Part shown: piece by piece, positions 55,478 through 64,000 of the stretch | Layout of the letters: each line of letters starts with the position of its first letter | Numbering within the stretch: position 1 is the first letter of the stretch | Source of the DNA: Jeongeupia sp. HS-3 | GTDB lineage: Bacteria; Pseudomonadota; Gammaproteobacteria; Burkholderiales; Chitinibacteraceae | Assembly (NCBI RefSeq): GCF_015140455.1 | Contig: NZ_AP024094.1 | Span: 1,550,001 to 1,614,000 of the forward strand | Direction: 5' to 3' | Length of the DNA: 64,000 nt | Program-made: the position numbers and the translations under genes | The notes under the pieces: model-generated | Told to the model about the DNA's origin: nothing | Seen by the model: only the letters and a program-made list of their open reading frames with translations | Database searches by the model: none

Positions 55478-55514
55478 GAGCCGGAGCAGCTCGTCGCGGC
55501 CCAACAAGGCAGGT

Positions 55515-56615
55515 TTAAATCACCTCAAGCTCGGCCTTCAGGCTCCCCGCCGCCTTCATCGCCTGCAGAATCGCCAGCAGGTCTTGCGGGGTAGCGCCAA
55601 CGGCATTGAGCGCCCGCACCACATCGCGCAGATTGGCGGCCTTCGGCAGCCGCACGATGCCGCCCGAATCGGCCTGAATCTGGATGTCGGCATTGGTCAC
55701 CGTCTGGGTCCGCCCGCCGGCGAGCGGGTTGGGCTGGACGACCTGGTTGTCGGCAGCAATCGTCACCGTCAGGTTGCCGTGCGAGACCGCGCACGGATCG
55801 ATCTCGACCGACTGGTTCATCACCACCGAGCCGGTACGCGCATTGATGATGACCTTGGCGATCGCCGGGGCGGCATTCACTTCGATGTTTTCCAGCCTGG
55901 AGAGGAAGGAAACCCGCTGGTTGGCATCCTGCGGTGCGCGCACCTGCACCACGCGGCCATCCAGCGCTGCGGCGACCGGGCCGAGGTTGCGGTTGATCGC
56001 CTCGACCACGCGGCTGGCGGTGGTGAAATCGGTGGTCCGCAACTCGATCTGGACGAACTCGTTATTGTTCATTGCATTGGGCACCGCGCGCTCGACCGTC
56101 GCACCGTTGGGGATGCGCCCGGCCGCGAGCGAGTTGATCTGCACGCTGCTGCCGGCGGCTGAAGCGCCGGCACCGGGAATGATCACATTGCCCTGCGCCA
56201 TGCCGTACACCTGACCATCGGCCCCCTTGAGCGGCGTCAGCACCAGCGTACCGCCGCGCAGCGACTTGGCATTGCCGATCGACGAGACGGTGACATCCAG
56301 CGGCTGGCCGGGGCGCGCGAACGCCGGCAGCGTCGCGGTCACGGTGACAGCGGCGACGTTTTTCAGCTGCAGATTGCCGCCGGCCGGCACCTGAATGCCG
56401 AGGTTATTGAGCATATTGATCACCGACTGCACGGTGAACGGCGTTTGCGTGGTCTGGTCGCCGCTGCCGTCCAGGCCGACAACAAGACCATAACCGATCA
56501 ACTGGTTGTCGCGCACCCCGGCCACCGACGCCAGCTCGCGCAGCTTTTGCGCCTGTGCCAGCGGCATGGCCAGCATGGCCAGCGTCACGAGCAGCGCCGT
56601 AGTGATTTTTTTCAT
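55515..56615 (-). CDS. flgI: Flagellar P-ring protein FlgI
   Basis: 366 aa, periplasmic. The signal peptide MKKITTALLVTLAMLAMPLAQA is followed by the P-ring domain (LIGYGLVVGLDGSGDQT, SVINMLNNLGI, VTATLPAFARPGQPLDV, LVLTPLKGADGQVYGMAQG). It forms the P ring around the rod. It is downstream of flgH. Confidence 0.96.
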   Translation of the reverse strand: MKKITTALLVTLAMLAMPLAQAQKLRELASVAGVRDNQLIGYGLVVGLDGSGDQTTQTPFTVQSVINMLNNLGIQVPAGGNLQLKNVAAVTVTATLPAFARPGQPLDVTVSSIGNAKSLRGGTLVLTPLKGADGQVYGMAQGNVIIPGAGASAAGSSVQINSLAAGRIPNGATVERAVPNAMNNNEFVQIELRTTDFTTASRVVEAINRNLGPVAAALDGRVVQVRAPQDANQRVSFLSRLENIEVNAAPAIAKVIINARTGSVVMNQSVEIDPCAVSHGNLTVTIAADNQVVQPNPLAGGRTQTVTNADIQIQADSGGIVRLPKAANLRDVVRALNAVGATPQDLLAILQAMKAAGSLKAELEVI

Positions 56616-56625
56616 GCTGCGCCCT

Positions 56626-57306
56626 TTAGAACGGCATCACGTTAAGGAACAGGCGCTGCAACCAGCCGACGGTATTGGCATCGGCAATCGCGCCCTGCCC
56701 GACCTGCTCGATACGTGCATCGGCGACGCGGGTCGACGAGACCACGTTGCCGGCCTTGATGTCGTAGGGATTGACCACGCCGGTAAAGCGCCAGGCGTTC
56801 TGATAGCCGTTGACCGCGATCTGCTTCTCGCCGCCGACGATCAGGTTGCCATTGGGCAGCACCTCGATCACCGTCACCGCCAGCGTGCCGCGCAGGGTAT
56901 TGCTGTTGTTGGTCGCGCCCTTGCCGGCGAAGCTGTTGCCGGTGGACATGCTGACATTGGCGTCAAAAAACTTGCTCAAGGCGCCCGGGAAGTACGGCAG
57001 ATCGCCCGAGCCGCCGACCTTGGCGCTGCCGTCGCGGTTGGCGCTGCTGGTCGAGGAATTGCTGGCGCTGAGATTTTCCTCGATCTGCACCGTGAGAATG
57101 TCGCCGACGTAGCGGCCGACACGCTCCTCGAACAGCATCCTCGACGACGTGGTCTGGAAGATCGCGCCAGGATTTTGCTGCGTCGCCACCGGCGGCAACG
57201 GTCTTGCCGTCGTCGGCGCCGACACCACCTGCGGATGCACGGCACAGGCCGACAACAAAGCCGCCGCGATAACACTCAACACACGCGCCAAATACATCAC
57301 CATCAT
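56626..57306 (-). CDS. flgH: Flagellar L-ring lipoprotein FlgH
   Basis: 226 aa. Outer-membrane lipoprotein with LSAC lipobox (Cys at about 21). L-ring segments are GAIFQTTSSRMLFEERVGRYVGDILTVQIEENL and NGNLIVGGEKQIAVNGYQNAWRFTGVV. Three closely spaced starts (57306, 57303, 57297) are possible. It assembles the L ring. It follows flgG. Confidence 0.95.
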   Translation of the reverse strand: MMVMYLARVLSVIAAALLSACAVHPQVVSAPTTARPLPPVATQQNPGAIFQTTSSRMLFEERVGRYVGDILTVQIEENLSASNSSTSSANRDGSAKVGGSGDLPYFPGALSKFFDANVSMSTGNSFAGKGATNNSNTLRGTLAVTVIEVLPNGNLIVGGEKQIAVNGYQNAWRFTGVVNPYDIKAGNVVSSTRVADARIEQVGQGAIADANTVGWLQRLFLNVMPF

Positions 57307-57310
57307 TTCC

Positions 57311-58096
57311 TTACAGATTCGAGAGTCGCGCCAGCATTTCGTCCGACGTCTTCACCGCGCGCGAATTGATCTCGTAGGCGCGCTGTGCTTCGATCAGGTT
57401 CACCAGCTCTTCGGTGACGTTGACGTTCGAGGTTTCGACATAACCCTGATTGATCGCGCCCAGACCATTGCTGCCCGGCTGGCCGATATTGGCCGTACCG
57501 GACGATGCGGTTTCGAGCATCAGGTTATCGCCGATCGACTGCAAGCCCCCCTGATTGATGAAGCTGGCGATCTGGATCGTCCCGAGCTGAATCGGCGCCG
57601 AGGTCTCGTTGTTGACCACCGCCGTCACCGTGCCGTCCTTGCCGATGGTCAGGCTGGTCGTCCCTTGCGGCACTTGCAGCGCTGGCTGCATCTGGTAGCC
57701 GCTGGCGGTGACGACATTGCCCTGGTTATCGACCTGAAACGAGCCGTCGCGGGTGTAGGCGGTGTTGCCATCCGGCAGCGAAATCTGAAAGAACCCCTGG
57801 CCATTGATCGCCATGTCCAGATTGCCATCGGTGAGCTGCAGATTGCCCTGGGTGAAGATGCGCGAGGTGCCGACCGGCTTCACACCGGTACCGAGCTGCA
57901 GCCCGGTCGGCAGTTGCGTCTGCTGGCTGGTCGAGGCGCCGGGCTGGCGCAGGTTCACGTACAGCAGGTCTTCGAACACCGCGCGCTGGCGTTTGAAACC
58001 GTTGGTGTTGACGTTCGCCAAGTTGTTGGAGATGACGTCGACGTTCATCTGCATGGCGTCCATGCCGGTCTTGGCAGTCCAGAGCGAGCGAATCAT
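57311..58096 (-). CDS. flgG: Flagellar distal rod protein FlgG
   Basis: 261 aa. Starts [46 protein letters not shown] and ends in [33 protein letters not shown], both diagnostic for distal rod protein. Confidence 0.96.
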   Translation of the reverse strand: MIRSLWTAKTGMDAMQMNVDVISNNLANVNTNGFKRQRAVFEDLLYVNLRQPGASTSQQTQLPTGLQLGTGVKPVGTSRIFTQGNLQLTDGNLDMAINGQGFFQISLPDGNTAYTRDGSFQVDNQGNVVTASGYQMQPALQVPQGTTSLTIGKDGTVTAVVNNETSAPIQLGTIQIASFINQGGLQSIGDNLMLETASSGTANIGQPGSNGLGAINQGYVETSNVNVTEELVNLIEAQRAYEINSRAVKTSDEMLARLSNL

Positions 58097-58127
58097 GGCG
58101 GTTCCGTATTCTTGTGCTTATGGGTAA

Positions 58128-58868
58128 TCAGGCGTTGAACGCCATCACCTGCGCGGCGGCGCGGGCATTTTCATTGGCTTTTTGCAGCAATTGCACCTGA
58201 ATGTCGTACTGGCGCTGCGCCGAAATCATGCTGACCAGCTCGGAGACCGGATTGACGTTGCTGCCTTCGAGCATGCCACCGGCGAGCTTGACCTCGGCCG
58301 CAGCCTGCGCGGTTTCACCCGAGCGCTGCCGGAACAGGCCATCGCTGCCGCGCTCCAGCCCGGCGACATCCGGGTTCACCAGCTTGAGCCGACCCAAGTC
58401 GTTGTTCTGGGTCGCATCGTCGAGCGACACACCGCTGACGGTGCCGTCCGGGCCGATGGTGATCCGGGTGTTTTCGGGAATCGTGATCGGGCCGTTCTCG
58501 CCGAGCACGATCGCGCCGCTGCGGGTTTTCAGCAGGCCGGCCGCGTCGATCTCGAAGCTGCCGTTACGGGTATAGGCCTCGCCGGTGCCGGTTTGCACTG
58601 CGAACCAGCCAGTACCGTCAATCGCCGCATCCAGCTCGCGCCCGGTCTGCATCATCGGCGCCGGCGTGAAATCGGCGCCGGTGGTTTGCTCGGTCACGAA
58701 AGCGCGGGTCGGCAAGGCAGCGCCACCGATAACCGGCAGGGCGCGAAACGCGGCCAATTCGGCACGGAAACCCGGCGTTTGCGTATTGGCCAGATTGTTG
58801 GAGATGGTGCTCTGCCGCAGCATCGTGTGCTTGGCGCCAGACATCGCGGTGTAAATCAGCCGATCCAT
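58128..58868 (-). CDS. flgF: Flagellar proximal rod protein FlgF
   Basis: 246 aa. MDRLIYTAMSGAKHTMLRQSTISNNLANTQTPGFRAELAAF and the C-terminal LEGSNVNPVSELVSMISAQRQYDIQ are characteristic. I chose the ATG at 58866-58868; an upstream start 14 codons earlier adds no conserved residues. Confidence 0.95.
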   Translation of the reverse strand: MDRLIYTAMSGAKHTMLRQSTISNNLANTQTPGFRAELAAFRALPVIGGAALPTRAFVTEQTTGADFTPAPMMQTGRELDAAIDGTGWFAVQTGTGEAYTRNGSFEIDAAGLLKTRSGAIVLGENGPITIPENTRITIGPDGTVSGVSLDDATQNNDLGRLKLVNPDVAGLERGSDGLFRQRSGETAQAAAEVKLAGGMLEGSNVNPVSELVSMISAQRQYDIQVQLLQKANENARAAAQVMAFNA

Positions 58869-58931
58869 GTTCTTTTCCCGTAAAACCCGTAACCTGCACC
58901 GCTCGAACAACGCTCGAACGGCGCGGCTTTA

Positions 58932-60230
58932 TCAACCCAAGTTAACCAGGGTTTGCAGGATGGTGTCCTGCGCTGAAATGGTCTTGGCATTGGCCTGATA
59001 ATTGCGCTGCGCGGTAATCAGGTTGACCAGCTCGCCGGTCAGATCGATGTTGGAGTCTTCCAGCGCCGACGATTGCAGCGAACCGAGGTTGCTGGTGCCC
59101 GGATCACCGACGTTCGGCGCGCCGGAGGCGAAAGTCTCGGCCCAGCGGTTGTCGCCGATCGGCTGCAGGCCTTGCGCGTTGGCAAAGTTGGCCAGCACCA
59201 CCTGACCGATCACCTTGGTCTGGCTGTTCGAGTACGAACCGACGATCACGCCGGTCTTGTCGACGCTGATCCCGGTCAGCGTGCCGTCGGCGTAGCCGTC
59301 CTGCGTATAGGTCGCGCCGAACGCGCTGCCGAACTGCGTGCTCTTGGCGAAGGTCACCGGAAAGGTGAACGGGCTGGTTGCGCCGTTCGGTGCCGCCAGC
59401 GCGGTGGTATAGGTGAACGACGCGGCATTGGTGGTCGGGTTCGAGGTGGTATCGAGCTTGCCGTTACCGTCGAAGTACAGGTAAGCCTGCGTCCCCGCCG
59501 TGCCGGTCGCCGGCACCGGATTGGCGCCGTCGAACGAGGTTTGCACTTCCCACTGGTTGGTCGCCGTTTTGGTGAAGTAATACGTCAACGAATGACGCAC
59601 ACCCTGGGCGTCGTAAACGCTGGAAGTGGTCGCATCGGAATAGGTGGTCGGATCCTGTACGTTCAACGGGCCGGTACCGGCCGGCGGCGCGGCGCGGTCG
59701 ATGATGGCCTTGGAACCGTCCAGATTGGTGATCATCGCCAGACCGGCGTTGGCCAGACCGGAAGCGCCGGTTGCGCTGGCGCCGACGTTGCCGACGGTCA
59801 GTTGCAACGGTTGCGGCACGCCGCCCTTGTTCAGCAGACCGCTGCGCGCATCAACCGGCCAGCCGGTGAGCCGCTGGCTGCCGTTGACGATGTAACCGCT
59901 GCGATCGAGCTGGAACTGGCCGTTGCGGCTATAGCTGACATTGCCGGCCTGATCGACGACGCGATAGAAACCGTTGCCGGTGATCGCCAGATCAAGCGGA
60001 TTGCTGGTGGTGCTGATGTTGCCCTGACCGAACTGCTGCGCCACCGAATCCAGCCGTGCGCCGATACCGGCGAGCGTGCCGGAATTGGCAAAGGTGGCGG
60101 CGTAGATATCGGCAAACTCCGCGCGCGAGCCCTTGAAGCCGACGGTGCTGGCGTTGGCAATATTGTTGCCGATCACGTCGAGATTCTTCGACGACGCATT
60201 CAGACCGCTCAAACCATGCTGAAAACCCAT
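58932..60230 (-). CDS. flgE: Flagellar hook protein FlgE
   Basis: 432 aa. The rod/hook N-motif GFQHGLSGLNASSKNLDVIGNNIANASTVGFKGSRAEF and the C-terminal DLTGELVNLITAQRNYQANAKTISAQDTILQTLVNLG frame a large variable middle domain. It polymerises to form the hook. Confidence 0.96.
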   Translation of the reverse strand: MGFQHGLSGLNASSKNLDVIGNNIANASTVGFKGSRAEFADIYAATFANSGTLAGIGARLDSVAQQFGQGNISTTSNPLDLAITGNGFYRVVDQAGNVSYSRNGQFQLDRSGYIVNGSQRLTGWPVDARSGLLNKGGVPQPLQLTVGNVGASATGASGLANAGLAMITNLDGSKAIIDRAAPPAGTGPLNVQDPTTYSDATTSSVYDAQGVRHSLTYYFTKTATNQWEVQTSFDGANPVPATGTAGTQAYLYFDGNGKLDTTSNPTTNAASFTYTTALAAPNGATSPFTFPVTFAKSTQFGSAFGATYTQDGYADGTLTGISVDKTGVIVGSYSNSQTKVIGQVVLANFANAQGLQPIGDNRWAETFASGAPNVGDPGTSNLGSLQSSALEDSNIDLTGELVNLITAQRNYQANAKTISAQDTILQTLVNLG

Positions 60231-60277
60231 TTCTGCCTCCGGGGCCGGACTGGCCGGCCGATATCTGTTTTATCGAA

Positions 60278-60949
60278 TCAACGCAGTTGTTTGATCTTGG
60301 CGAAATCGACGATAGAGCCGTCGGCCAGCTGCACCTTGGCGCCGGCGGCGGCCAGCGTGACGCTGGCGGCCTTCTGCCAGCCGAACACATCAATCGCCTG
60401 CTCCTTGCCCGACGCATCGATGCTGGCGGCCAGCACGTGGTACTGCCCTTCGGGCGCTTGCGAACCGTCGGCCAGCTTGCCGTCCCATTTCACGTTGACG
60501 TAACCGGTTTGCGATGCCGGAATATCCACTTTCTCGATCACGTTACCGGTGGCATCGACGATCGCCAGCTGGGTGCCCCTGTGGCCGACCGGCAGTTCCA
60601 TCCCCAGATCGATGCCGTCCTTGCCCGGGTAGCTCAGCGTCTTCACCGGGGCCATCACATCCTTGCCGATCACCGATGCCGCCTGCAGCCCTTGCGAGCC
60701 GGACATCGCCGCCATCATCGACGCCATCGTCGCATTCAGATTCTGAATGCCGGTGACGGTATTGATCTGCGCCAGCTGCGAGGTGGTCTGGGCATTGTCC
60801 ATCGGGTTCATCGGATCCTGATTCTGCATCTGCGTAATCAGCAACTTCAGAAAGCTCTGCTGCATATCGGCAGCGGTATCCTTGGCCTTGTCAGCTTTGG
60901 CGTTCAAGGCGCTGTAGTCGAAACCGCTGGTGGCATTGACGGCGGACAT
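60278..60949 (-). CDS. flgD: Flagellar hook-capping protein FlgD
   Basis: 223 aa. QQSFLKLLITQMQNQDPMNPMDNAQTTSQLAQINTVTGIQNLN is the diagnostic cap motif, followed by the FlgD-tudor/Ig-like C-terminal domain. It is needed for hook assembly. Confidence 0.95.
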   Translation of the reverse strand: MSAVNATSGFDYSALNAKADKAKDTAADMQQSFLKLLITQMQNQDPMNPMDNAQTTSQLAQINTVTGIQNLNATMASMMAAMSGSQGLQAASVIGKDVMAPVKTLSYPGKDGIDLGMELPVGHRGTQLAIVDATGNVIEKVDIPASQTGYVNVKWDGKLADGSQAPEGQYHVLAASIDASGKEQAIDVFGWQKAASVTLAAAGAKVQLADGSIVDFAKIKQLR

Positions 60950-60967
60950 GGTTCGCTCCCCGGGAAA

Positions 60968-61381
60968 TTAGATTTGGCCCAGCTGCAGGGTGCGCTGCAG
61001 CAGGGTCTTGGCGGTATTCATCACATCGGCGCTGGTCTGGTACGAGCGCGATGCGGAAATCATATTGGTCATTTCTTCGACCACATTCACATTGGGCATC
61101 GCCACGTAGCCATTGGCATCGGCCAGCGGGTTGGCCGGCTCGTACACCAGCTTCGGCGGCGACGGATCTTCGATCACGCCGGCGACGCGCACGCCCGGCG
61201 TCGTGGCGCTGCCGCCGGGCAGCGGCGCCACCTGGAACACCACCTGACGGGCGCGATACGGCTGGCCGTTCGAGCTGGTGGCCGATTCGGCGTTGGCCAG
61301 ATTGCTGGCAACGGCATTGAGTCGTTGCGACTGCGCCTTCATCGACGACGCGGCAATATCGAAAACCTGAAACAGCGACAT
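60968..61381 (-). CDS. flgC: Flagellar proximal rod protein FlgC
   Basis: 137 aa. [33 protein letters not shown] and the C-terminal [37 protein letters not shown] match FlgC along the full length. It is 8 bp after flgB. Confidence 0.95.
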   Translation of the reverse strand: MSLFQVFDIAASSMKAQSQRLNAVASNLANAESATSSNGQPYRARQVVFQVAPLPGGSATTPGVRVAGVIEDPSPPKLVYEPANPLADANGYVAMPNVNVVEEMTNMISASRSYQTSADVMNTAKTLLQRTLQLGQI

Positions 61382-61389
61382 GGCGAACC

Positions 61390-61794
61390 TTATTGGTTGC
61401 TAAGGACGGATTTCATCGACGAAATCCGGCTCTGCATGAATGTCAGCGCCGCCTGATAACGCAGGGTGTTGTCGGCGAACTGGCTCATTTCGTTGTCCAT
61501 CTCGACGGTGTTGCCATCGATCGCGCCCTGCGCCGGCACGCGGTAGCCAAGTTGCGGTGCAAACGGATCAACCGTGGTGCTCGACTGCAGATGGCGCGCA
61601 TCGGTCTGCTTCATCGCAGGCTGCGCGACGCCGCCCAGTGCCGCCTTGAACGCGGCGCCAAAATCGAAATCGCGCGCCTTGTAGTTCGGCGTATCGGCAT
61701 TGGCGATATTGGCGGCAAGCACCTGCTGGCGTTCGCTGCGAAGCCTGAGCGCGGTTTCCTGCGGGCGGAAGTAATCGTCGATGCGTCCGAGCAT
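61390..61794 (-). CDS. flgB: Flagellar proximal rod protein FlgB
   Basis: 134 aa. [32 protein letters not shown] is the FlgB core, and [31 protein letters not shown] its C-terminus. I chose the ATG at 61792-61794; the frame extends far upstream but runs through the promoter and terminator. It is the first gene of the flg operon, with a sigma-54 promoter 38-53 bp upstream. Confidence 0.94.
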   Translation of the reverse strand: MLGRIDDYFRPQETALRLRSERQQVLAANIANADTPNYKARDFDFGAAFKAALGGVAQPAMKQTDARHLQSSTTVDPFAPQLGYRVPAQGAIDGNTVEMDNEMSQFADNTLRYQAALTFMQSRISSMKSVLSNQ

Positions 61795-61831
61795 GCGTTT
61801 TGCCGGGTGGTCAATCAGAGAACACTTAATA

Positions 61832-61847
61832 AGCAGGAAGCGTGCCA
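61832..61847 (-). promoter_or_regulatory. Sigma-54 promoter of flgB
   Basis: On the minus strand TGGCACG-CTTC-CTGCT matches TGGCACGNNNNTTGCW with one mismatch and exact -24/-12 spacing. Transcription would start about 27 bp before flgB. It implies RpoN plus a flagellar enhancer-binding activator. Confidence 0.75.
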
Positions 61848-61867
61848 CCCAGCGAAGCGAGCCCAAA

Positions 61868-61905
61868 GCAAATAAAAACAAGGCCCGGCAACAATGGCCG
61901 GGCCT
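61868..61905 (-). terminator. Intrinsic terminator of the DUF2325 gene
   Basis: AGGCCCGGC (61881-61889) and GCCGGGCCT (61897-61905) form a 9-bp stem. On the minus strand TGTTTTTATTT follows (complement of 61869-61880). It separates DUF2325 from the flg promoter. Confidence 0.85.
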
Positions 61906-61949
61906 GGTGGCAAGACGATGGCGGCAAGTTTTGCCGCCGTACTGCCGGA

Positions 61950-62279
61950 TCAATGCAATTTGCGCTGCGGGCAGGTATCGCACGGCTGGGTAGCGCAGTG
62001 GCCGAGCTTGTCGAGTGTTTGCGAAAGCGAACAGACCGAACGACGGCACGCAACGAAACGGATGTTCTCTTCGTTCGCCATCTCGCGGTAATGGCGCATG
62101 ACGTTATGACCAAGGAAATCGGTGAAAAGAATGATCAGATCCACCCCCTTGAGGCTGGCTGGCTTGCGTTGATGCGCGGCATGGCGGCCTGACACGTGCT
62201 TGTGGATCGTGATGCCGTAACGGGTAAGCAGATCGGGGATGTTGCCGAGCACGTCGGCGCCTACCAGGTAAGCGTTCAT
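61950..62279 (-). CDS. DUF2325 family protein
   Basis: 109 aa. It begins MNAYLVGADVLGNIPDLLTRYGITIHKHVSGR and has a predicted Rossmann-like alpha/beta fold (GVDLIILFTDFLGHNVMRHYREMA). It ends in a Cys-rich tail, CRRSVCSLSQTLDKLGHCATQPCDTCPQRKLH, which could bind a metal. Its function is unknown. The start at 62277-62279 follows an AAGGAAG ribosome site about 9 bp upstream. A Fur-box-like site sits upstream at 62345-62363. Confidence 0.82.
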   Translation of the reverse strand: MNAYLVGADVLGNIPDLLTRYGITIHKHVSGRHAAHQRKPASLKGVDLIILFTDFLGHNVMRHYREMANEENIRFVACRRSVCSLSQTLDKLGHCATQPCDTCPQRKLH

Positions 62280-62331
62280 GAAGGGTTCTTCCTTGTATGA
62301 TGATATTTGATCCGGCTTTTGCCGCCGGTGG

Positions 62332-62363
62332 ATCTCATTCAAACATAAATGAGATTCATTATC
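62332..62363. promoter_or_regulatory. Fur-box-like site with adjoining inverted repeat
   Basis: 62345-62363 (ATAAATGAGATTCATTATC) matches the 19-bp Fur consensus at 14 positions, including all of CATTATC. An 8-8-8 inverted repeat (ATCTCATT at 62332-62339 and AATGAGAT at 62348-62355) overlaps it. It is 66-84 bp upstream of the DUF2325 start and 71-89 bp upstream of the MscS gene. Confidence 0.5.
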
Positions 62364-62433
62364 AATAACAAGCTGTGATGCTTTCGGCTGCCTGCCCGAT
62401 AAACGGTTCTCACCTCATTTAGCCCCGACTCCC

Positions 62434-64000
62434 ATGCGCCTGCTCGCCCTCCTCTGCCTGCTCTGCCTATCCCTCGTCGCCCATGCCAACGATGCATCGG
62501 CACCCGCGGTCAGCAACGATGCCACCTTGATACTGAACAACCGTGTCATCGCCACGTTCCGCAGCAATCTGCTCGGATCGACGCCGCAGCAGCGGCAAGA
62601 GGCCGCCGAGAAGCGCATCCGCCGCCTGCTGGGCGACGCCACACCGCTGAAGCTCGAATCACGGACCAATGCCGAAGGCGGCGCGTTGCTGTACGACGGC
62701 AACCCGTTGTTCTTCGTCAGCAACGCCGATGTCGACACGCTGTCGGGCGAAACGCTGAGCGGCAATCTCGACCACTCGAAGGCGACGCTGACCGAGCTGT
62801 TCAACGACAGCCGCGGCTTCAACCAGCCGCAAGAGTGGCTGTTCGCGGTCGCCAAGGCCGCGGCGGCGACGCTGGTCTTCGCACTGGGACTGTGGCTGCT
62901 GAACCGGCTGTGGCTGCTCTGGAACAAGCTGTTGCGCTTCGTGCTCGCACGGCTGATCCACAAGCTGCGCGACGTGCGCAACGTCGTGCCGGTCCGGCTG
63001 ATCAAGCTGAGCCTGCGCCTTCTCGGTTATCTGGTGTTCTGGCCCAGCGCGCTGGCGCTCGGCTATGTATGGCTGTCATTCGTGCTGCGCTGCTTCCCAT
63101 ACACGCGCATCTGGGGTGAACAGCTCGACGCCGCCGTGCTCAGTCTGCTGGCCAGGTTCGCGGTCGCCATCCTCTCGGCGCTGCCCAGCCTCGGGATCAT
63201 CGTCTTTATCCTGCTGCTGACCCGCTGGTCCGTGCACGGCATCAACTATCTGTTCAAGCAGGTCGAATCGGGCCGGGTGCAGCTCGGCTTCTTCGATGCC
63301 GATACCGCCGCCACCACGCGCAAGCTGCTGTCGGTCGCCGCGTGGCTGTTCGCGGTGGCGATGATCTACCCGTATTTACCCGGCGCGAACACCGACGCGT
63401 TCAAGGGCTTGAGCGTGATCGTCGGCCTGATGGTGTCGCTGGGTGCATCCAGCGTCGTCGGCCAGTTCGCCTCGGGGCTGATCCTGATCTACTCGCGCTC
63501 GATCAAGGTCGGCGAGTACGTGCAGATCGGTGATGAGGAAGGCACGGTGATGGAAATCGGCATGTTCGCCACCAAGGTGCACACCAACCTGCGCGAAGAG
63601 GTCAGCATTCCGAATTCGGTGCTGGTGAGCCAGAGCGTGAAGAACTTCTCGCGGCTGGCGCGCGGCGGCGGCGTGATCTGCAAGATCGTCGTCACCATCG
63701 GCTACGACACGCCGTGGCGCCAGGTGCACGCGATGCTGCTTGAAGCCGCGCGCCGTACCCCGGGGCTACGGCAGGACCCGGCGTCGGTGGTCTACCAGAC
63801 CGCGCTGTCGGATTTCTACGTCGAATACCATCTGCGCTTCGCCCTCGACGAACCACGGCTGCGGCTGCAGATCCTTTCCGAGCTCAACGGCAATGTGCAG
63901 GACGTGTTCAACGAGTACGGCGTGCAGATCATGTCGCCGAACTACGAGGCCGATTCGGAAACCCCCAAGCTGGTCAAACCGGAAGACTTTTATCTCGCGC
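62434..64000 (+). CDS. MscS-family mechanosensitive channel, 3' truncated by the window
   Basis: At least 522 codons; the gene runs past base 64000. A signal peptide (MRLLALLCLLCLSLVAHA) precedes a periplasmic region and several membrane helices (about 135-150, 190-215, 230-265, 290-312). The MscS core follows: LLSVAAWLFAVAMIYPYLPG, then the pore helix GLMVSLGASSVVGQFASGLILIYSR and the beta domain YVQIGDEEGTVMEIGMFATKV. It opens under membrane tension to release solutes. The ATG at 62434 gives a clean signal peptide. It is divergent from DUF2325. Confidence 0.88.
   Translation, partial: MRLLALLCLLCLSLVAHANDASAPAVSNDATLILNNRVIATFRSNLLGSTPQQRQEAAEKRIRRLLGDATPLKLESRTNAEGGALLYDGNPLFFVSNADVDTLSGETLSGNLDHSKATLTELFNDSRGFNQPQEWLFAVAKAAAATLVFALGLWLLNRLWLLWNKLLRFVLARLIHKLRDVRNVVPVRLIKLSLRLLGYLVFWPSALALGYVWLSFVLRCFPYTRIWGEQLDAAVLSLLARFAVAILSALPSLGIIVFILLLTRWSVHGINYLFKQVESGRVQLGFFDADTAATTRKLLSVAAWLFAVAMIYPYLPGANTDAFKGLSVIVGLMVSLGASSVVGQFASGLILIYSRSIKVGEYVQIGDEEGTVMEIGMFATKVHTNLREEVSIPNSVLVSQSVKNFSRLARGGGVICKIVVTIGYDTPWRQVHAMLLEAARRTPGLRQDPASVVYQTALSDFYVEYHLRFALDEPRLRLQILSELNGNVQDVFNEYGVQIMSPNYEADSETPKLVKPEDFYLA

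Overview
This is a chromosomal window, about 60% GC by eye, with short intergenic gaps and almost no mobile DNA. The proteins look betaproteobacterial and fit the Neisseriales best (Chromobacteriaceae or Chitinibacteraceae-like). The evidence for this is E. coli-type LysA and UbiD, a DUF3579 gene beside argF, DUF2788 and DUF3149 mini-proteins, a type II secretion L-M-N block, and lateral flagellar gene order. Genus-level placement is inference, because no rRNA is present. I saw no insertion sequences, prophage or CRISPR arrays.

Layout. 1-4243: end of a 2-hydroxyacid dehydrogenase gene, argP divergent from lysA, the glutamate symporter gltS and a DJ-1/PfpI protein. 4248-9478: a Gly/Thr-linker lipoprotein, a ubiD-DUF1992-cheR operon, a hexose-6-phosphate mutarotase and a MaoC-type hydratase. 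9538-13068: a natural EtfB-EtfA fusion, a dienelactone hydrolase-like secreted protein and an enoyl-CoA hydratase. 13165-22018 (minus strand): the protein quality-control block tRNA-Leu, tig, clpP, clpX, lon, hupB, tRNA-Val, tRNA-Asp, ppiD. 22194-24866: gspL-gspM-gspN and then glnB. 24958-32401 (minus): priA, an AT-rich structured gap, hemE, an SbmA/YddA-like ABC transporter, a small secreted protein and glnS. 32603-35239: a Yip1-family protein and the upp-uraA uracil salvage pair. 35750-38725: a TPR protein and L,D-transpeptidase pair, and a FabG-like reductase. 38850-42237: DUF3579, argF, a LeuE-like exporter and argG. 42340-45584: small proteins, ppnP, yajQ and a Cache-PAS-GGDEF cyclase. 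45715-51072 (minus): a family-39 glycosyltransferase, type B L31, rho, trxA and radA. 51170-61794 (minus): the flagellar rod/hook operon flgBCDEFGHIJKL. 61950-64000: a DUF2325 gene divergent from an MscS-type channel that runs off the window.

Regulation visible in the sequence. Two sigma-54-type promoters drive flgB and flgJ, so the flagellar cluster is probably two RpoN-dependent transcription units. A Fur-box-like site lies between the DUF2325 and MscS genes. A palindrome suited to a LysR-type regulator lies between argP and lysA. Many gene ends carry clear intrinsic terminators. The 318-bp hemE-priA gap is the most unusual non-coding stretch: it carries a consensus DnaA box with two weaker neighbours, a consensus IHF site and a 92-bp nested inverted repeat. 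The ETF fusion is the most unusual protein architecture.

Most other content is conserved housekeeping. I did not find a clear new multi-gene system. The best leads are the hemE-priA element, the ETF fusion, the Fur-site/DUF2325 locus, and an unexplained 510-bp gap upstream of the TPR/transpeptidase pair.
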